From the NCBI GenBank assembly GCA_003166865.1, contig PMUP01000034.1, positions 13,008 to 77,007 on the forward strand: a stretch of DNA of 64,000 nucleotides, written 5' to 3'. The position numbers and the translations under genes were made by a program. This DNA comes from Bryobacterales bacterium (GTDB lineage Bacteria > Acidobacteriota > Terriglobia > Bryobacterales > Bryobacteraceae). Positions 36,034-46,100 of the stretch are shown here, piece by piece (the first letter of the stretch is position 1; the number at the start of each line of letters is the position of its first letter). The notes under the pieces were generated by a model. The model was not told where the DNA came from. It did not search any database and saw only the letters and a list, made by a program, of their open reading frames with translations.

Positions 36034-37227
36034 CTAGCGCTTATCGACCACAATCACGCCGCCTTTGACCACCACTTTGGTTTTCAGCCAATTCCAATAG
36101 CCTTCCAGCGGATTGCCGTCCAAAAGAATGAGGTCGGCGAGCTTGCCCGGTTCCAGCGTTCCGAGCTGGTCGCTCATCTGGATGTAGGACGCCGTATTCG
36201 GCCCCATCAGCTTGATGAGGTCCTGCATCGAGAACATCAGATTGAAGCTCTTCAGCTCATGTTCCAGGCCAGCCTTCGGTTCATAGGTTGTGTCGGTGCA
36301 GTAGCCGAGAACGACGCCTGCATCCCATACGGTACGCGCATTCACCGGCATATATCCCGCTTCCTCACCCAGGCGGACTCCGCCGTCTATCGATTCGGGC
36401 CACGGCTTGCCGTTTCGGAAGCGCGGCTTATTGTCATCCGCAAACACCCCGAACACAGGCGCGCCAAAGCCGATCGTCGCCAATACTTTCACGCCCGCGG
36501 CAGCCACCTTTTTCGCGTCCTCCCTGCTCACCCAATCTTTATTGGGAAGGTGAACCAGCAGCGGCACACCGGCGTCCACGGCGGCCACCATCGCCGGTGA
36601 ACTCACGGCATGGACCTGGACCAAAATGCCAACCTTCTTCGCCTCGTCCACCACGGCTCTGAGAACTTCCTTCTCTTTTTCCGTCGGTCCCGGTTCGGGA
36701 GTGAGGCCGATCTCACCCGTAAATTTGATTCCCTGCGCGGCCATCTTCCGTATCTCGGCGCGAGCCGTGTCCGGAGTATTTTGATTCAGCCTCAAGGACC
36801 CGGATGGGATGATGCGCGGTCCATTGATGAGGCCCTTCTCGATGTGATCCCTGAGCGTGATGTTTCCATCTGCCGGGCCGCCTCCTGAGAGGATGGTTGT
36901 GTAACCGGCTTCGAGCAGCGCTTGCATCTGCGCCTTCTCGTCGGGTCCGGTATTGATGTGCTTGTGTGCATCGATAAACCCAGGCATGGCAGTCATGCCT
37001 TTGGCATCGATGGTTTTAATATTGGTTTCCCGGCCACTCGCGGCCGCCGGCCCGCCGGGCTCCACGGAAGCGATTTTCCCAGCGCGCACCACGATCGATC
37101 CGTGCTCTATCACGGTGCCGTTGGCCACGATGATACGGGCATTGGTGATCGTGAGGTCCTGCGCGGAGAGGGACGCGATCGCCCCCAACGTCAGGCAGGC
37201 AAGTTTTGCCAAGGTGTATTGTTGCAT
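36034..37227 (-). CDS. Exported amidohydrolase family protein
   Basis: About 397 residues from ATG 37227, which starts a signal peptide (MQQYTLAKLACLTLGAIASL). The metal-dependent hydrolase features are DLTITNARIIVANGTVIE, AMPGFIDAHKHINTG (the usual HxH is HKH), IKFTGEIGLTP with the possible bridging residue in the lysine/glutamate region, VQVHAVSSPAMVAAVDAG, LGYCTDTTYEPKAGLEHELK with the late Asp, and QLGTLEPGKLADLILLDGNP. Substrate unknown; related exported proteins act on peptidic amides or are annotated as imidazolonepropionase-like. It is divergent from the M28 peptidase gene at 37275. Confidence 0.87.
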   Translation of the reverse strand: MQQYTLAKLACLTLGAIASLSAQDLTITNARIIVANGTVIEHGSIVVRAGKIASVEPGGPAAASGRETNIKTIDAKGMTAMPGFIDAHKHINTGPDEKAQMQALLEAGYTTILSGGGPADGNITLRDHIEKGLINGPRIIPSGSLRLNQNTPDTARAEIRKMAAQGIKFTGEIGLTPEPGPTEKEKEVLRAVVDEAKKVGILVQVHAVSSPAMVAAVDAGVPLLVHLPNKDWVSREDAKKVAAAGVKVLATIGFGAPVFGVFADDNKPRFRNGKPWPESIDGGVRLGEEAGYMPVNARTVWDAGVVLGYCTDTTYEPKAGLEHELKSFNLMFSMQDLIKLMGPNTASYIQMSDQLGTLEPGKLADLILLDGNPLEGYWNWLKTKVVVKGGVIVVDKR

Positions 37228-37274
37228 GCCGATTATGATATATAAGTTAGACTCTTCGGTCAGCATCGCGATTC

Positions 37275-39410
37275 ATGAACCCCATCACGACTCACCGAGT
37301 TCAGCTTTTACTTGCCTCATGGCTGGTTCTTCATGGCTGCCTGCTCCACGCCCAACAACCTTTTCTGAGCGAGGCGCAGTGGACGCTGATGCGCGAAGAG
37401 GCCAGCGGTCTGGCTCCGTATGAGAACCTGCGTAGCCTGACGCGTCTGCATCGGGTTCCGGCGACACCGGAGTTCGACCAGGCGGCCGAGTTCATGCTGA
37501 TGCGCGCGAAAGAGTATGGGCTGCAGGGTGCGCACGCGGAGCAGTTTCCGATCGATGGCAAGATTCATTACGGACTGATGCGCTCGCATCTGGGGTGGCA
37601 TGTGGAGGCGGCGCGCCTGTGGGAGCTTCAGCCGGAGCGCACGCTGCTGGGCGACTGGGCTACGGACCCGATCCGGCTGGCGGATTACAGCCACAGTGCG
37701 GACGTGGACGCAGCCCTGGTGGACGTAGGCGCGGGGACCAGCGAGGCGGACTACGCGGACAAGGACGTGCGCGGCAAGATCGTGCTGGCCGATGGCGCGC
37801 TGGCGACGGTTCAGCGGATAGCGGTGATGGAGCACGGCGCGGCGGGGATCGTGAGCGACATGCCGAACCAGACGACGGCGTGGTCGGGCCTGGACACCAC
37901 CATTGTGCGCTGGGGGCATCTGGATGCACTCCTGCCAAGCGGCTTTGCGTTTATGGTGTCCAAGGGAACGGCAACGGCGCTGCGGGCGCAGCTTACGCGT
38001 GGGCGCCCGGTGACGCTAAGTGCGCATGTGAAGGCTGAGGTCGGGCCGGGGCACTGGACGGTTGTCACGGCAACCATACCCGGCACAGACCCTCAGGCGG
38101 GCGAGGTGGTCTATAGTTGCCATCTCGATCATCAGCGGCCGGGGGCGAACGACAATGCCAGCGGCTGCGTGACAATCCTGGAGTCAGCGCGGGTGCTCGC
38201 GAGACTGATCGAAAGCGGCAAGCTGCCGCGGCCCGCCAGAACGCTGCGCTTTATCTGGGGGCCGGAGGTGGAGGGCACCATGGCCTTCCTGAGCGGGCAC
38301 CCCGATATACGGCGCTCCATGCGCGCCGATGTGCACATGGATATGGTGGGCGGCGATCCGTACAAGAACAAGTCCATCCTGCATGTGACGGAGACGCCGT
38401 GGTCGCTGCCGAGCTTCGTGACCGATGTGGGGGAGTTGTTCGCGGAGACCATCCGGGATAGTGCGGCGGTGTATGCCGAGGATGGCAGCCACCGAGAGGC
38501 CGCGGTGGTGGAGGATCGCAACGGGGCATCAGGTACGCGGAACGAATTTCTTTCCGACCGGACACCGTATGCTGAGGGCAGCGATCACGACGACTACGAC
38601 TCGTCGACAATCGCGGTGCCGTCGCTCTACCTGCGGGACTGGCCGGATATTTATATTCACACCGATCACGACACGCTGGAGCAGATCGACCCCACCAAGC
38701 TGCGGCGGGTGGCTCTGTTGGGTGCGGCTTCCGGATACACCTACGCAGCGGCCGATGCCGAGCAGGCCAATGCGCTGCTTCCGTTCTTTGCGGCGCGCGC
38801 GCAACGGCGGCTGGCCGAGGGTTTTGAGCGGGCGCAGGGTCTGGTGAACGACAGCCGGATGCAGCCGCGGGAGGCCTGGTACGAGGCTCGCAACCTGATG
38901 ACACAGATGCTGTGGCGCGAGCAGGCCGAGCTGCGGTCCTTCTCCACCTACGTGCAGAGCGATCCCGAAAAAGGTGTGGCCTTCAGCAAAGACCTGGATG
39001 CCCAGGTCGCGATGCTGAATAGGTGGATGGACCGCGCTGCAGCGCTACGTGGCGCGCACGACTTCCAGCCGCTGGCGCCCTGGCGTGGAGAACCGGACGC
39101 GTCTCGTATTCCAGTGCGCACGGCCGAATTTGGGCCGCTCACCTTCCAGAACGATGACGTGCTTGTGGACCGGCTGGGGAGCGAGCGTATGGGGAAGATC
39201 AAGCTGCTTGATAACGAATCGAACCGTCTGTTCCGGGTGCAGGACCGGGGGGCGCTGTACGCCTATGAGATCGTCAACTTCGTCGATGGCAAGAGGTCGG
39301 TAGGCGAGATACGAGACGCGGTGGCCGCGGAGTTTGGGCCGATCCCGCTGGATGTTGTCGCCGATTATTTGAAGGCTTGCGAAGAAGCGAAGATCGTGGC
39401 GCTTCGCTAG
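37275..39410 (+). CDS. Exported M28-family metallopeptidase with PA-like insert and C-terminal PqqD-like domain
   Basis: A protein of 711 residues with a signal peptide (LLLASWLVLHGCLLHAQ). A PA-like insert (VRGKIVLADGALATVQRIAV, GAAGIVSDM) precedes the M28 catalytic domain. Zinc ligands appear in VVYSCHLDHQRPGANDNASG (His and Asp), FIWGPEVEGTMAFL (Glu) and HMDMVGGD (Asp), with SDHDDYDSSTIAVPSLYL supplying a late His. The C-terminal 60 residues (YEIVNFVDGKRSVGEIRDAV, then FGPIPLDVVADYLKACEEA) resemble a PqqD-like winged helix. This arrangement fits exported acidobacterial aminopeptidase-like proteins. It ends 38 bases before a degenerate tRNA-Thr fragment that may mark the edge of an integrated element. 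Confidence 0.88.
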   Translation: MNPITTHRVQLLLASWLVLHGCLLHAQQPFLSEAQWTLMREEASGLAPYENLRSLTRLHRVPATPEFDQAAEFMLMRAKEYGLQGAHAEQFPIDGKIHYGLMRSHLGWHVEAARLWELQPERTLLGDWATDPIRLADYSHSADVDAALVDVGAGTSEADYADKDVRGKIVLADGALATVQRIAVMEHGAAGIVSDMPNQTTAWSGLDTTIVRWGHLDALLPSGFAFMVSKGTATALRAQLTRGRPVTLSAHVKAEVGPGHWTVVTATIPGTDPQAGEVVYSCHLDHQRPGANDNASGCVTILESARVLARLIESGKLPRPARTLRFIWGPEVEGTMAFLSGHPDIRRSMRADVHMDMVGGDPYKNKSILHVTETPWSLPSFVTDVGELFAETIRDSAAVYAEDGSHREAAVVEDRNGASGTRNEFLSDRTPYAEGSDHDDYDSSTIAVPSLYLRDWPDIYIHTDHDTLEQIDPTKLRRVALLGAASGYTYAAADAEQANALLPFFAARAQRRLAEGFERAQGLVNDSRMQPREAWYEARNLMTQMLWREQAELRSFSTYVQSDPEKGVAFSKDLDAQVAMLNRWMDRAAALRGAHDFQPLAPWRGEPDASRIPVRTAEFGPLTFQNDDVLVDRLGSERMGKIKLLDNESNRLFRVQDRGALYAYEIVNFVDGKRSVGEIRDAVAAEFGPIPLDVVADYLKACEEAKIVALR

Positions 39411-39447
39411 GGTTGCAAATGCCGCGACCGTGTTTTCAGTAAGTTTC

Positions 39448-39496
39448 TGGAGCCACCCGCGGGATCGAACCGGCGAGCTGCTGATTACAAATCAAC
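39448..39496 (-). repeat. Degenerate tRNA-Thr 3' half, putative attachment-site remnant
   Basis: On the reverse strand this reads as the anticodon loop to CCA end of a tRNA-Thr, with anticodon TGT, a TTCGATC T-loop and the sequence GGGTGGCTCCA. It matches 62071-62120 of the intact tRNA-Thr(CGU) in the same orientation, with three substitutions and one missing base in the T-stem. The D-arm and 5' acceptor strand are absent, so it is not functional. A displaced tRNA 3' end in direct orientation is what tyrosine-integrase insertion leaves at the far end of an element. Confidence 0.7.
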
Positions 39497-39523
39497 AACA
39501 GACGTATTTTCAGAGACTTAGCA

Positions 39524-39652
39524 GTGGGCACACTGCTTTATCACCGTTGCGCGTCGTTGCTAGTTATCAAAGGCTTGGGCAGCCTTTGCGGACATGCGCT
39601 AGTAACGGCGCATAGCGCTTCTATGCGTGGGGTGGGCACAAAAGTGGGCACA
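39524..39652 (+). repeat. Three GTGGGCACA direct repeats next to the tRNA remnant
   Basis: GTGGGCACA occurs at 39524-39532, 39632-39640 and 39644-39652. The first copy lies inside a palindrome (GCAGTG-GGCA-CACTGC, 39521-39536). Repeats like these beside a tRNA 3' end often are arm-type sites or the 5' edge of a lost integrase gene. I see no integrase reading frame in the following kilobases. The rest of 39497-39716 has no supported gene. Confidence 0.45.
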
Positions 39653-39716
39653 GTCGCTTACATACGTGATGGGGCAACAGCTTTAGTCACCGGTCCTACT
39701 TCATGAAGTTTTAACG

Positions 39717-40164
39717 TCAGCCAACAGCTGGATACAACGGATCAACATCGTGGCGCGCAAAACTGTACTCAGATGCCCTCTCCGCCAGCATTTCCGCAAA
39801 TCGTTCAGCTTGCGCCAATTCCACTTGGCCCTTCGTGCGATCTGGTATTCCCGTTATAAGCGCGTGGGCGGGATCACTCTCATCAGGTGAGTGTATGACG
39901 TCAAGTGTCAAATGCCGTGTTTGAATTGCAGAGACCGAACAGGCGCAATGCGACCTCGCTTTCGAAGTGTGCACGATGTATCTCAATAAGGTCCGGTGTT
40001 TCGAGGGAGACGGACAAGCCATCACGGTCGTTCCCGTTCTCACGAGGCACAAATGCGGCTTTCTTAACGCCTCCTCGGGCCTTGACCCAAGATCTCCTTA
40101 CCTTCCGGAGTGTGTTAGCGGCCGCCGCTGCCGGTTCGCCAGGGAGTGGCGCCGTCGGTGTCAT
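39717..40164 (-). pseudogene. Frameshifted hypothetical gene, second of a two-gene unit
   Basis: Reading from ATG 40164, which overlaps the stop of the upstream gene (ATGA), the protein runs TPTAPLPGEPAAAAANTLRK, KKAAFVPRENGNDRDGLSVS, DLIEIHRAHFESEVALRLF. It then meets a stop at 39901. A different frame continues from about 39930 as SAIQTRHLTLDVIHSPDESD, ALITGIPDRTKGQVELAQAE, RFAEMLAERASEY to a stop at 39717. The pattern (GLSV...LDV...H..I.G.P...A..LA..A) is one I associate with a two-gene conserved hypothetical unit of unknown function. A single frameshift near 39930 joins the halves, so it is either inactivated or carries a sequencing error. Confidence 0.6.
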
Positions 40165-40607
40165 CTCGGGAAATGCAGAGCGCGACCATTCAACCACGAC
40201 ACGAGCCGTCGCAGAAGTTCAAAAGACTGCTCGTACTCGATGCGATAGCTCTCTTGATCCGAGTAGTACCAGTAAAACCGTTGGCTCGGCTGAAATGGAC
40301 AAACAAGTTCCAGCTTCCGCCCTGCCATGGCCCATAGGATCCTGATCGCTCCGTCGCCGTCCGTGGAAACATCTTCGACCATCGGCATATCGAGACCGGC
40401 CTGCACGACGGAGAAAGTCACTCTGGTGGCCGCGGCAATGGCGGAGTTGCTTGGCCTCACCCTCCCGAACTCATCCGTTTCCGGGGCAGTGCTTAACAAC
40501 TCAAGTTGACGACGGACTTCACTGTAAGATGCGAGCGCGAGCGCTGACGGTGCGTTCACTGTGGCAGTATCGCGGGAAATCCGCCTCAAAACCGTAAAGT
40601 CGCCCAT
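40161..40607 (-). CDS. Conserved hypothetical protein, first of a two-gene unit
   Basis: A protein of 148 residues. The N-terminal half is variable (LALASYSEVRRQLELLSTAP, ATRVTFSVVQAGLDMPM). The C-terminal half has the recognisable pattern VEDVSTDGDGAIRILWAMAG, RKLELVCPFQPSQRFYWYYS, SYRIEYEQSFELLRRLVSWL. This short beta-rich domain (DG.G.I.I.W...R.L.L) recurs in conserved hypotheticals often found upstream of the kind of protein encoded at 39717-40164. No enzyme motif is visible. The coupling of the two genes by ATGA suggests they work together. It lies just inside the proposed island edge. Confidence 0.55.
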   Translation of the reverse strand: MGDFTVLRRISRDTATVNAPSALALASYSEVRRQLELLSTAPETDEFGRVRPSNSAIAAATRVTFSVVQAGLDMPMVEDVSTDGDGAIRILWAMAGRKLELVCPFQPSQRFYWYYSDQESYRIEYEQSFELLRRLVSWLNGRALHFPR

Positions 40608-40632
40608 TGTTTCTTAGTTATCATGAGTTCAG

Positions 40633-41207
40633 ATGGCCGTGAAGCGCGACGTCTCTGAAACGACTCAGCTTCTTCTCAACTGGGTCGCTGGAGACGACGC
40701 CGCTCTCCACGCGCTCACCCCGCGGATTTACCGGGAACTCCGCGGTATGGCCGCCGCCTTCGTCCGGCGTAAGCGCGAACGGCACACGTTGCAGCCCACC
40801 GCGCTCGTGCACGAGGTCTACCTAAAACTGGTCGATGTCCGCAAGGCGGGCTGGAAAGACAAAGCGCAATTTTACGCCGTCTGCGCTCAGATCATGCGCC
40901 GCATCCTCATTGATGCCTCCCGCAGGGGATCCGCCGCTAGACACGGCTCGGTCTGAAGCGAATCAACCTCCGCGAAGTTCCTCACTTAAGCCATCGCAAG
41001 GACAGCCGCCTGATCGCTCTGGACGACGCGCTGAATCAATTGCAGGAAGCCGACCATCGCAAAGCCCGCATCGTGGAGTTGCGCTACGTTGGCGGTCTCA
41101 GCGTGGGAGAGACCGCCGCCGTGCTGAAGGTCTCGGAAGAGACCGTCACGCGTGATTGGCGTCTTGCGCGCGGATGGCTGGTGGCGGAGATTGGAAAAGC
41201 GATCTGA
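40633..41207 (+). pseudogene. ECF-type sigma factor, frameshifted
   Basis: The first frame (40633-40956) encodes the region 2 part: TQLLLNWVAGDDAALHALTP, RIYRELRGMAAAFVRRKRER, HTLQPTALVHEVYLKLVDV, YAVCAQIMRRILIDASRRG, then stops. The other frame continues as GLKRINLREVPHLSHRKDSR, LIALDDALNQLQEADHRKAR, IVELRYVGGLSVGETAAVLK, VSEETVTRDWRLARGWL, which is sigma region 4, ending at 41207. Together they match the acidobacterial/planctomycete ECF family that often works beside Ser/Thr kinases. A one-base change near 40950 breaks the gene. It is probably a decayed regulator, unless the lesion is a sequencing error. Confidence 0.75.
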
Positions 41208-41652
41208 ACAGATAACGCAGCCCGACCAAGAATATCGGCGCGATGCCCCGAAACGCTAGGACCTATCTGGAGTGATCCGGCGTGTGAGTGTTGGGGGCGG
41301 CGAAATCGGGACCGCCGGGTCACTTCGGATAGAGACGTTTGAAGGAAGCCGCTGGCGTTTGCGGAGGACGCGGTCAGCTATTTGAATGCCACTTTGGTAC
41401 CCAAAGTATCCTGCTGAGCAGATCAGCCGACCGACGGGCACGCGCAGCGTCCCCTGCGCCAGCGAGTTAGTTCAAACGGCGTTCTGGTCACTTCACTCCT
41501 CAGTAGTCGGCAAGGATGGACTATCCTTCGGCGTTACCGAGGAGCTACCCGCTCGGCTGCCAGGGTGTTTCCGGCACAATGGTAAGTATGAAGTGCCGAA
41601 CAGGTTCGAAGTTGGGGCCAATAACGGTGTTGTGCAGGTCAGCCGCGGAGTT
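41208..41652. other. Intergenic stretch without a supported gene
   Basis: I see no gene with recognisable features in either strand between the sigma-factor remnant and the globin remnant. Short open frames occur but show no protein family character. Probably degraded island sequence. Confidence 0.5.
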
Positions 41653-42101
41653 TTAAACCTGGAGTCCGTCCCATGACCAGTGTGGGATGCTGAGGCCGTT
41701 AGGCACATCATCAGCGGACTGATGGTACCGGGCCATCGTTGTCGTGGTTGCCCACGCGAAGTAGTCGGGCAGCACTTGCCGCAGCGGACCGTCGTCGGCT
41801 AGTCGACATCGACCAGAGCCTGGTCGAAACAGGCAATGGCACGGCGATCCATTTCGTCGTGCTTGCCGTTGCCGCTGTGCATCTTGACGACGGTGGTCTC
41901 GTCACCATAGGAGTCGGAATACGTGCTGGGGCCACCGAGTGCCTCGGCCCAGTAAGCGGCGAGTCGCTCGACATGCTGCGGATGGAAGCCGTGGCTGAGC
42001 GCATGGCCGACCACGTCATCGGCCATCACCCGTCGATGCCAGGCGTCGGCAAGACGGCGCACTCCGTCTTTGCCACCGGTTGCCTCAAAGACTGTTTGCA
42101 T
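41653..42101 (-). pseudogene. Group II truncated hemoglobin-like gene, frameshifted
   Basis: From ATG 42101 the frame reads QTVFEATGGKDGVRRLADAW, HRRVMADDVVGHALSHGFHP, QHVERLAAYWAEALGGPSTY, TVVKMHSGNGKHDEMDRRAI, ACFDQALVDVD and stops at 41799. A neighbouring frame continues ADDGPLRQVLPDYFAWATTT, MARYHQSADDVPNGLSIPHW, SWDG and stops at 41653. The AYWAEALGGP, HSGNGKH and WSWDG blocks are typical of group II truncated hemoglobins of the kind frequent in Actinobacteria. One frameshift near 41800 separates the distal helices, so the encoded protein would be truncated. Confidence 0.72.
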
Positions 42102-42300
42102 GCCTCCATGATGACAATGGTCCCGTATCAAGGCAAGACGATTGCCGAGTTCAGCGCAATCCGACGGGAACCTAAAGTATGGTCCCGCCTTGTCAGCTAG
42201 TGTTTAGCCATCTTTCGTCTGGTGGGCTTCAGGAGGCGAGGTCGGAGAAAACCTGCTGATGTGCAACATTATCGGAAGCTAGCGGAACGCCGTATCCGGC

Positions 42301-42426
42301 TTACTTTGGCCCAAAACTGCGGTCGGGATCGACATCCACCGCCGTCAGTTCCCCTCGCAGCGCGAAACACGAGCCGTCGCAGTGCCAAACGCCCTTGGAT
42401 TTCTTCGGCAGTAGAAGATCGGCCAT
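42301..42426 (-). CDS. Small open frame, 41 residues, unknown
   Basis: An ATG at 42426 opens a 41-codon frame: MADLLLPKKSKGVWHCDGSC, then FALRGELTAVDVDPDRSFGP. Codon use looks protein-like and the end is clean, but there is no ribosome-binding site I would trust. It could be a fragment of a larger lost gene. It lies in the otherwise empty stretch 42102-42447 beside the kinase operon. Low certainty. Confidence 0.25.
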   Translation of the reverse strand: MADLLLPKKSKGVWHCDGSCFALRGELTAVDVDPDRSFGPK

Positions 42427-42447
42427 GTTGACCAGGCTCTCTGACTA

Positions 42448-43146
42448 TTACGGCGTCAGAAAGACCCAGCACGTGCCACTTCTACAGCGATATTGGGAGC
42501 TATCAGGCCAATCCACATAGCCAGGGTGTTCGCAGGCAGGGATATTATTCGGCGGAATCGGGTAAGCCGATGTCCCGTGCACCGGGCATGCTGGGTCGAA
42601 GTATTGGAGAGCATAGGTAGCGGAGGTGTGCGCGTCGGCTGGCTCTACCGCATAGCTGGTTACTAGCCCTGCGGAACTACCCGAGGGATTAGTTACTTTA
42701 ATCTGTACCGTTGTGATGTTTGATGTTGCACATGCGCCGCCGGGCATCGCTGATTGGCTCATACAGAGCGTAACGGAAACCCCTGAACTCGACAAGCCCC
42801 CCATCCGGTCGCGCATGTGGAAGACGACCGTGCCATTTCCAATTCCCGGCCCCTGGTTGGGCGCAGGGGTCGTACTCATGAGGTTCTCCACGCCGGCCGA
42901 CCCGAATGAGGTTACGTTAGCCAACGCCACGCAAGCGATAGACGGGGTATTCCCAACCGGGGCCGCGCATGTCCAAGGACGATAAGCGCGAAACGTCATG
43001 GAGCCGCCTGAGGCCAGAATCGGCGATTCGATTTGCGCCTTGTTCCTGTTACGGATGAGAAACAATCCTACCCATGAGACAATCGCTGCCAGACCTAAGA
43101 CGCCGGCTGTTATGGTCATGATCTTGAGTCGCTGTTCTATCGTCAT
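42448..43146 (-). CDS. Membrane-anchored protein of unknown function in the kinase operon
   Basis: A protein of 232 residues with one N-terminal membrane segment (IMTITAGVLGLAAIVSWVGL followed by FLIRNRNK), giving a type II topology. The exported part is rich in Ser, Thr, Pro and Cys (eight Cys: TCAA, IACVAL, TLCMS, GACAT, PACPV, IPACEH, QYRCRSGTC), and ends CWVFLTP. The even Cys number suggests disulfides in an exposed domain. No family recognised. It begins 7 bases after the kinase gene ends, on the same strand, so it is probably co-transcribed and may be a partner or target of that kinase. Confidence 0.65.
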   Translation of the reverse strand: MTIEQRLKIMTITAGVLGLAAIVSWVGLFLIRNRNKAQIESPILASGGSMTFRAYRPWTCAAPVGNTPSIACVALANVTSFGSAGVENLMSTTPAPNQGPGIGNGTVVFHMRDRMGGLSSSGVSVTLCMSQSAMPGGACATSNITTVQIKVTNPSGSSAGLVTSYAVEPADAHTSATYALQYFDPACPVHGTSAYPIPPNNIPACEHPGYVDWPDSSQYRCRSGTCWVFLTP

Positions 43147-43153
43147 CGAGACC

Positions 43154-46100
43154 TCAATTCTTCCTCAAACGCAAGAGCGCATCTGTCGATTCGCGCACGT
43201 CGCGGCGGCCTGAGTAACCTTTGTACTGCTGAGGAGACCAATTATGCTTAAACCTGGCTAGAATGTCCAGCCCTTCTTGAGCGGATTGTTTGCTGTCCAC
43301 GGTGTTTTTGAGCGCGCGTAAAATTTTTGCGAGACTGAGTAAGCTGAGATACTCCGATTCGTTTTGGCCGGAGGCCGTGAAGAAGTCGCGCGCGCTCTTG
43401 GCGACCGGCAAAGCTTGCGCAGCAGAGCCCGCAGCCAAATATGCGTTGGCGAGTGAAAGTTCCGCAGCCGCGCCCGCCCGGGGGTCCGATTCCTGCCGTG
43501 CTTGCGCAATGGCCTTCCGGCACCATTCTTCCGCAGGCGCTGGCGAACCGGAGACGGTTTCGATTTCGCACATCAGGCGTTCGAGATAACCGGGGTCGAC
43601 GTTAGTTTTGTTGGCCAAGGAACGCTGAGCGACCTGCTTCGCAGCCGCGTAGCGCCCTTGGCTGAAAAACATGTCTGTCGTGACCTCTGCAACACCGGTG
43701 GCGACATCCGACCGCGTCCTGCTGGCGGCCGGCAGCGCCGCCAACGTTCGCTCGGCCCCGGCATAGTCGCCCAGCCGCCAGACCGTGTCGGCGTAGTGTA
43801 GAAGAGAATATTCGATGTTTGCATTCAAAAGGCGGCTGGCAGAGAGCTCTCTTTGGAAATGATCGAGCGCCTCCGGGTAGCGTTCTAGATCGAGCAGGAC
43901 GCTGCCGAGCGCATCTTCGGCACGCATTATAACGGCGGGCTTATCTAGATTCATTGCAGATGCCAGCAGTTCCTGGCCCGTTTTCAGCGCCGCTTGATTA
44001 TCACCCAGGTCGCGTTGAGCGCGAACAATTTGTGTCAAAGCGTCGACAGATTCACTCGCAAATCCCATGGGGCGATAGTAATCGAATGCACCCTTCGCCA
44101 ACGGGATCGCCTCGCCGGGCTTGTTCTGACGTGCGCGAACTGAGGCGAGGCTGAGTTGAGCGAGCGCAATCAGACGAGGGTGCTGACCGCGCTCGGCGAG
44201 AATTAGTGCCTGCTCTAGTTGAGTTGCGGCATTCTCATAGTCGGCACGCGAGATAAAGGCATTGCCAAGACGAATCCTGCCGTCAATCGCCCAATACTCG
44301 ATCGCATTGTCCTGAGCCAGCGCGATGGCCTGATTTGCTAAAGCGATGGATTCGTCCGTATGGCGGCCCAGATATTCGGTCACGCTCAAGCGTGTGAGCG
44401 CGCGGATTTCGAGCTGCAGGCTAGGGATCGCTTTCGCGGCTTGCAGCGATTTTCGCAGGTATTCCCGGGCTTCAGTGAGTTGTAGCTGAGTGTTCGCGTC
44501 ATTGCCCCGCTCGAAGTCGATTTCGGCGATTCCTTCGAGATTGCTGGCCGCGCTGTACAAGGACTCTGCTTTGGAAAACGCCGCATCCGCTTCGGCGGTC
44601 TGTTTGCGGCGGCTCTTCAGCACCCCGAGGCGCACAAACGCGGCCGGGGCCTGGGAATCCAATTTTGCGGCCGCGGTGTACGAGGTTATGGCTTGATCGA
44701 TGTTGCCAGCCTTTTCGTGGGCTCTGCCCACATCGACATACCCACTCGCCTGCATCTCACCTGGCAGCGAACTGAGGATGTCCTGGTAGTTTTGGAGTGC
44801 TGCTGGGAAGTCGCGAACGATGGTGTGGCGGATAGCTTCCACATACCGTTGATCGAGCGCGGAAAGTCTTCCCCGGGATTCGATGGCCGAGGCTTCCAAC
44901 ATCTCATCTTTCGCCTTGCTGGCGAAGTCGAGCTCGTTCCAGGCGTCGGCAAGCCGGACGTGACCTAAGACGAAGTTCTTGTCTAGATCGACCGCTCTTT
45001 GCAGCGCGGCAGCGGCTTTGAGGTACGTGCCTTCGCGCAATGCAGCGGTTCCCTGGTTATACCAGCGCCGCGCTTCGACCGAACCGCCGCCGGAGCCGGA
45101 ATGGATGCGATTCCAAAAGAGGAACGCAGCAGTCAGAACAGTAAGAAGAGCCGCCGTCATCAGAATTGCCATCGCCCAGCGCTGTTGCGTGGTTCCCGTC
45201 GAAAATTTGGTCCGATCCGTTACATCCGCCGTTTCCCCGCGAAGCGCCTTAGCTACGGCTCCCACTGAACCGAAACGGTCGGCCGGCTCGAACTCCAAGC
45301 ACTTTTCGACGACCCGGTCTAGCCGGCGCGGCAATCCGGGCTGTATCGACGATATTCTCGGGGGTCGCTTGGCTCGCCTCACCGCCGCTGCCATTGGCGT
45401 CGAGGCTTCAAATGGCCGTCGGCCTGTCGTCATCTCATACAGCACCAGACCAAGAGCGTAGATGTCGGTGGCTGCGCTGACATTCGCTCCTTCAAACTGC
45501 TCGGGCGCCATGTATCCGGGCGTGCCAACAATGCCCCCCGTCACAGTTAACTTCGGCTGGCCGCGTTGTGATTCCTCGGGCCGCAATGCCAGTCCCAGGT
45601 CCATCACCACGGCTTGCGTCACGTTTCCGCGCCTGGCAAGCATCGCGTTCCCCGGCTTGAAGTCGCGATGGACCAATCCAACGGTGTGAAGTGCTTCCAG
45701 TCCTTGGCATAACTCGATCGCGATTGGCTCCGCTTCACTCCACGGTAGCGGGCCTTGCTCAATTCGCTTGGCTAGCGTCATGCCCTTAAGCAACTCCATC
45801 GTAAGAAAGGCCGCCACGCGATCTTGCAGAGGCCCAGGGAGCATGAATAACTCATGAATACGGCAGACGTTAGGGCTGGTTACCTCTCTCGCCAGCTGCA
45901 CCTCTTGCTTGAAACGTCGAAGCACCGCTCGATCACCTAACAGGTCGCGTCGAATCGTTTTCAAGGCCACTGGCCCGAGTTCCTGATCCTGGGCCTCATA
46001 CACTTCACCCATCCCGCCGCGGCCCAATAGGCGCACGATCCGGAATCGGCCGAGTATCACTTCATCTTCCCGGAACGCAGACTCCTCGTCCGCCGCTGGC

